DNA from: Bacteroidota bacterium
GTDB lineage: Bacteria > Bacteroidota > Bacteroidia > Chitinophagales > Chitinophagaceae
Assembly: GCA_023430465.1 (NCBI GenBank)
Contig: JAEZAM010000005.1
Location: forward strand, 1-64,000
DNA: 64,000 nucleotides
Direction of reading: 5' to 3'
Shown: piece by piece, positions 61,665-64,000 of the stretch
Numbering within the stretch: the first letter of the stretch is position 1
Layout of the letters: the number at the start of each line of letters is the position of its first letter
Program-made: the position numbers and the translations under genes
The notes under the pieces: model-generated
What the model saw: the letters and a program-made list of their open reading frames with translations, nothing else
Database searches by the model: none
Told to the model about the DNA's origin: nothing

Positions 61665-62729
61665 ATGCAGAAATCTTACGACTTTGATAGCTACTTCCGA
61701 AAATTCATAAGGGATAGTCGAACCGGTCGCCGACTTCAGCCCAGTGGCCGAAAATTGACGGCAGGGACGATTGCCAACTATCAGTTTACCCGATCCCTAA
61801 TTTTATCTTTCTCCGATACAAAAGAATTTAAGCTGAGAATTCTGTCTGCCCGGAAACTGACTGCAAGACAGAATATCAGTGAAAAAAGGTATTGGAACAG
61901 GTTTTACAACCGCTTCAGTGCCTATTTACATGACGAGAAAGGGTACAGCGATAACTATGTAGGTGTTACGATCAAAAATTTGAAATGCTTCATGAACTAT
62001 CTGAATCGAGACCTGGCACTCGGAATAGGAGATTTCCACAAGTCGTTTCATGTCAGGAAAGAAGAGGTACCCATCTACCCATTAACTCCAGAGCAATTGC
62101 AATTCCTAATAAGCGATGGTGTCTTCCACAGTTCGTTAAGTAAAATGATGTTGGAGGTCAGGGATTTCTTCATTTTCGGTTGCACCGTCGCGTTGCGATT
62201 TTCAGACCTGTCGGCATTACGATCTGGAAATGTACAATACATCAATGGGCAGGCTCACCTGGCTGTCAAATCGATAAAGACAGGCTCTGCGACATTAGTC
62301 CGGCTACCTCCATACGCTGTTCAGATAATTGACCGCTACAAGAAGGGCAGAAGGTTGTTGCCTAAATTCAACGTCACTAATTTAAACAAGTATATTAAGC
62401 TGCTCCTGGAAAAAGCAGGTTTTACGCAGCCGGTAGAGGTGGTGCGTTCAAAACGCGGGCGGCCATTCAATGGGTCCGGGAAGGGAAGCGTGGTCCGGTT
62501 TTCAGATCTGGCAACGACTCATACCATGCGTCGGACAGCGATCACAACAATGTTGAGCCTTGGTGTGCCGGAGCAGGTGGTCAGAAAAATTAGCGGGCAT
62601 TCGCCGCTGTCGGCAGCGAACAAGTTTACTGTGCCATCCGCTGACATTGCTTTCCATAACATACTGCCCGCGTGGGTATACTCGTTCCGCCGCTGTCCTG
62701 CTACTCCCTCATTCTCATCAACAATCTGA
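61665..62729 (+). CDS. Tyrosine recombinase (phage-integrase type)
   Basis: A 354-residue site-specific recombinase, ATG at 61665 preferred over GTG at 61644. An N-terminal SAM-like domain is followed by the catalytic domain: Arg-178 in VALRFSDL, Lys-205 in SIKTG, His-286 and Arg-289 in HTMRRTAIT, and His-312 in ISGHSPLSAAN. A tyrosine nucleophile is expected 9-10 residues after the GH, but Phe-321 and Thr-322 stand there; a TAC occurs at 62627-62629 only in another frame. Its position at the array end suggests it acted on the 26-base blocks. It may be inactive. Confidence 0.8.
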   Translation: MQKSYDFDSYFRKFIRDSRTGRRLQPSGRKLTAGTIANYQFTRSLILSFSDTKEFKLRILSARKLTARQNISEKRYWNRFYNRFSAYLHDEKGYSDNYVGVTIKNLKCFMNYLNRDLALGIGDFHKSFHVRKEEVPIYPLTPEQLQFLISDGVFHSSLSKMMLEVRDFFIFGCTVALRFSDLSALRSGNVQYINGQAHLAVKSIKTGSATLVRLPPYAVQIIDRYKKGRRLLPKFNVTNLNKYIKLLLEKAGFTQPVEVVRSKRGRPFNGSGKGSVVRFSDLATTHTMRRTAITTMLSLGVPEQVVRKISGHSPLSAANKFTVPSADIAFHNILPAWVYSFRRCPATPSFSSTI

Positions 62730-62916
62730 CTTCCGACCGCCCGCAATGCATGCCTTTACCAAAGTCAACTGCAGGTACTCTTTTTATAATTATCAGTAAA
62801 TAATATCCCATCCATCTTTTCAACACTGGCTAATCGATCTTGCCCATGCAGACGATCCATAAAAGGCAAATGCAAAACAAAATATTAGCAGACCAGCAAT
62901 TCCTCACCACCCAAAC

Positions 62917-63693
62917 CTACTGCTTCCCCTGCCTGAAGATCTTAGCCATCGCGGCGTATAGTTGAGGATGTTTTTGCTGAAGCAGGTCGGGCCGTTCAAA
63001 AAAATATTCTGATACCACCGCAAAGAATTCTGCCTGGTTGGTGGCTCCATACGGATCGATATCCGACTGGTTGCGCATTATCTTATTGATCTCCTTTTGC
63101 ATCAGTTGTATCCAGGGTATTGCGGTTTGTTTGTCGGTGAAATGTTCCGGGATACCATCGATACTTCCATCTGATTTATCGATGAGGTGGACGAACTCAT
63201 GGATCACTGTATTGTTTTTCCCGGTCTTGTTGAGAAAGCCCTGGCGAAGTTCATGACGGGAGAGAATCATCACGCGTTCAAACGGACCATTCCCCACAAG
63301 TCCGAGTATGTTCCGGCCACTTCCTTCCTGGCTAAAATCTTCATCAAACGAGTCAGGATAGAGCAGCACTTCATTGAGGTGGCGGTATTCCCAGCCCGGA
63401 AAACCAAAGATGGGAATAATGGCGCCTGCACCGATCAGTACCCTGTCGAGATCCGTTACTTCCGTATTGATGCCCGTGATCCTCACATCCCAGAGGAAGC
63501 GTTGCATGCGCTGTTCAAACTGCGCGCGCCCGCCTGCATCAAGCCTGGTGTAAAAAGGCACTTCGGTTTCCAGCAGATGCCGGTATGTTTCCGGGAATGG
63601 GGGAAGTGGAGCGGGCTTCTTTTTTCGACGAACGATCAGGTACCAAAGTATGGCCAGTGCAGCAGCGATGAGGGTTAAAGTGAAATTATCCAT
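62917..63693 (-). CDS. M90-family metallopeptidase (MtfA-like)
   Basis: A 258-residue protein with an N-terminal membrane helix (residues about 4-22, LTLIAAALAILWYLIV) and a cytoplasmic or periplasmic peptidase domain. HEFVHLIDK near residue 165 is the zinc motif, and GIPEHFTDKQTAIPW and AEFFAVVSEYFFERP are typical of the M90 (MtfA/DUF980) family. In E. coli MtfA controls a glucose-uptake regulator, but this species differs, so role is unclear. Just downstream of a Crp/Fnr gene, 13 bases away. Confidence 0.85.
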   Translation of the reverse strand: MDNFTLTLIAAALAILWYLIVRRKKKPAPLPPFPETYRHLLETEVPFYTRLDAGGRAQFEQRMQRFLWDVRITGINTEVTDLDRVLIGAGAIIPIFGFPGWEYRHLNEVLLYPDSFDEDFSQEGSGRNILGLVGNGPFERVMILSRHELRQGFLNKTGKNNTVIHEFVHLIDKSDGSIDGIPEHFTDKQTAIPWIQLMQKEINKIMRNQSDIDPYGATNQAEFFAVVSEYFFERPDLLQQKHPQLYAAMAKIFRQGKQ

Positions 63694-63706
63694 AATGGGG
63701 ATTTGA

Positions 63707-64000
63707 TTAACCGGCCATCCTGCTGCGGATGCGGCTAAGGGTCTCGATGGTCATACCCAGGTAAGAGGCGATGTATTTCAGGGCTATGCGGTTGATAAGA
63801 TCTTTTTTGGTTTCCATGAAACGTTCATACCGGCGCATAGCGGAAGTGATCCTGCAGATATAAGCACGCTCTTCTGCGTCGCGGTAACTTTCTTCCAGCA
63901 ATTTTCTTCCGACGATATTTGTCTCCGGGTATTTCTCATATAACTCTTCCACCAGGCTATAAGGTATCACGATCAACTGTGCCGCTTCAATAGCCTGCAC
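63707..64000 (-). CDS. Crp/Fnr-family transcription regulator (partial, window edge)
   Basis: The C-terminal 97 residues of a regulator whose N-terminal part lies beyond the window. It shows the end of the cyclic-nucleotide-binding fold (AAQLIVIPYSLVEELYEKYPE), the long helix (GRKLLEESYRDAEERAYICRI) and the DNA-binding HTH with LINRIALKYIASYLGMTIETLSRIRSRMAG. Such proteins act as transcription factors responding to cAMP, oxygen or other signals. Probably co-transcribed with the M90 gene. Confidence 0.85.
   Translation of the reverse strand: MQAIEAAQLIVIPYSLVEELYEKYPETNIVGRKLLEESYRDAEERAYICRITSAMRRYERFMETKKDLINRIALKYIASYLGMTIETLSRIRSRMAG

Larger units (their letters stand above)
49488..62729. 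mobile_element. Rhs toxin-tip cassette array with tyrosine recombinase
   Basis: Inferred island. On the plus strand: a 5'-truncated Rhs core with tip T0 and a candidate immunity gene, then a decayed tip plus immunity remnant. On the minus strand: four stored modules T4 (53283-54980), T3 (55413-57693), T2 (57989-59505) and T1 (59866-61535), each a headless Rhs tip followed within about 12 bases by another small gene. A tyrosine recombinase gene (61665-62729) closes the array. Every tip begins at the same 26-base block. Flanks (49037-49468 gene and an M90 peptidase) are ordinary chromosome. Confidence 0.7.

Noticed and set aside
1..64000. tRNA, rRNA and riboswitch genes
   Set aside because: No cloverleaf-like stretch with the usual T-loop and CCA or anticodon pattern, and no rRNA or riboswitch motif, was seen in the gaps.

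Overview
The window reads as chromosome of a Bacteroidota bacterium, most likely Chitinophagaceae or a close relative. Supporting signs are the gene set (DUF6702, DUF5916, KTSC, a HupE/M1-peptidase neighbourhood, YtxJ, Rhs proteins of the YYPFG/GFNGKE type), lipoproteins with an LxxC signal, poor Shine-Dalgarno sites, and a few promoters resembling the Bacteroidota TAnnTTTG element. Density is high, with many 1-8 base overlaps. No tRNA, rRNA or CRISPR array was seen.

Region by region. 1-5 kb: pyrimidine and CoA synthesis (pyrB, coaD, pyrE) with a thioesterase, a NUDIX hydrolase and small envelope proteins. 5-16 kb: an esterase, an M1 peptidase with HupE and DUF6702 neighbours, a CNNM/CBS transporter coupled to a PAP2 phosphatase, an LTA-synthase-like sulfatase, a methyltransferase and glmM. 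16-21 kb: a three-subunit molybdenum hydroxylase (2Fe-2S, FAD, Mo) and a zinc alcohol dehydrogenase. 21-26.6 kb: cysteine desulfurase, a PspC-like protein, aconitase and a PAS histidine kinase. 26.6-30.4 kb: a translationally coupled UbiA / type III polyketide synthase / methyltransferase / flavoprotein operon, a compact candidate biosynthetic cluster. 30.5-49.5 kb: metallopeptidase, DUF5916 barrel, two Tat-dependent Gfo/Idh/MocA proteins, CDGSH, AlkB, DUF748, S8 protease, aldo/keto reductase, and a run of small stress-type proteins (YtxJ, PNPOx, an H1-like basic protein, a CsbD-like protein).

49.5-62.7 kb is the notable region: an Rhs island. A 5'-truncated Rhs core with one toxin tip and a candidate immunity gene lies on the plus strand. 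It is followed by a decayed tip remnant and then four headless Rhs-tip plus immunity cassettes, all on the minus strand, ending at a tyrosine-recombinase gene. All five tips start at the same 26-base block, identical in every copy, which contains the inverted repeat ATCCC-TTT-GGGAT. Because the stored cassettes are inverted relative to the Rhs core, site-specific inversion at this block would splice any stored tip in frame onto the core, in the manner of a shufflon. I infer a recombinase-driven toxin-tip switching system. Three features argue for caution: the Rhs gene lacks its 5' part, two stored toxins carry frameshifts (one at a homopolymer), and the recombinase has no clear catalytic tyrosine, so the locus may be partly decayed or contain sequencing errors.

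62.7-64 kb: an M90 (MtfA-like) peptidase and the C-terminal part of a Crp/Fnr regulator cut by the window edge.
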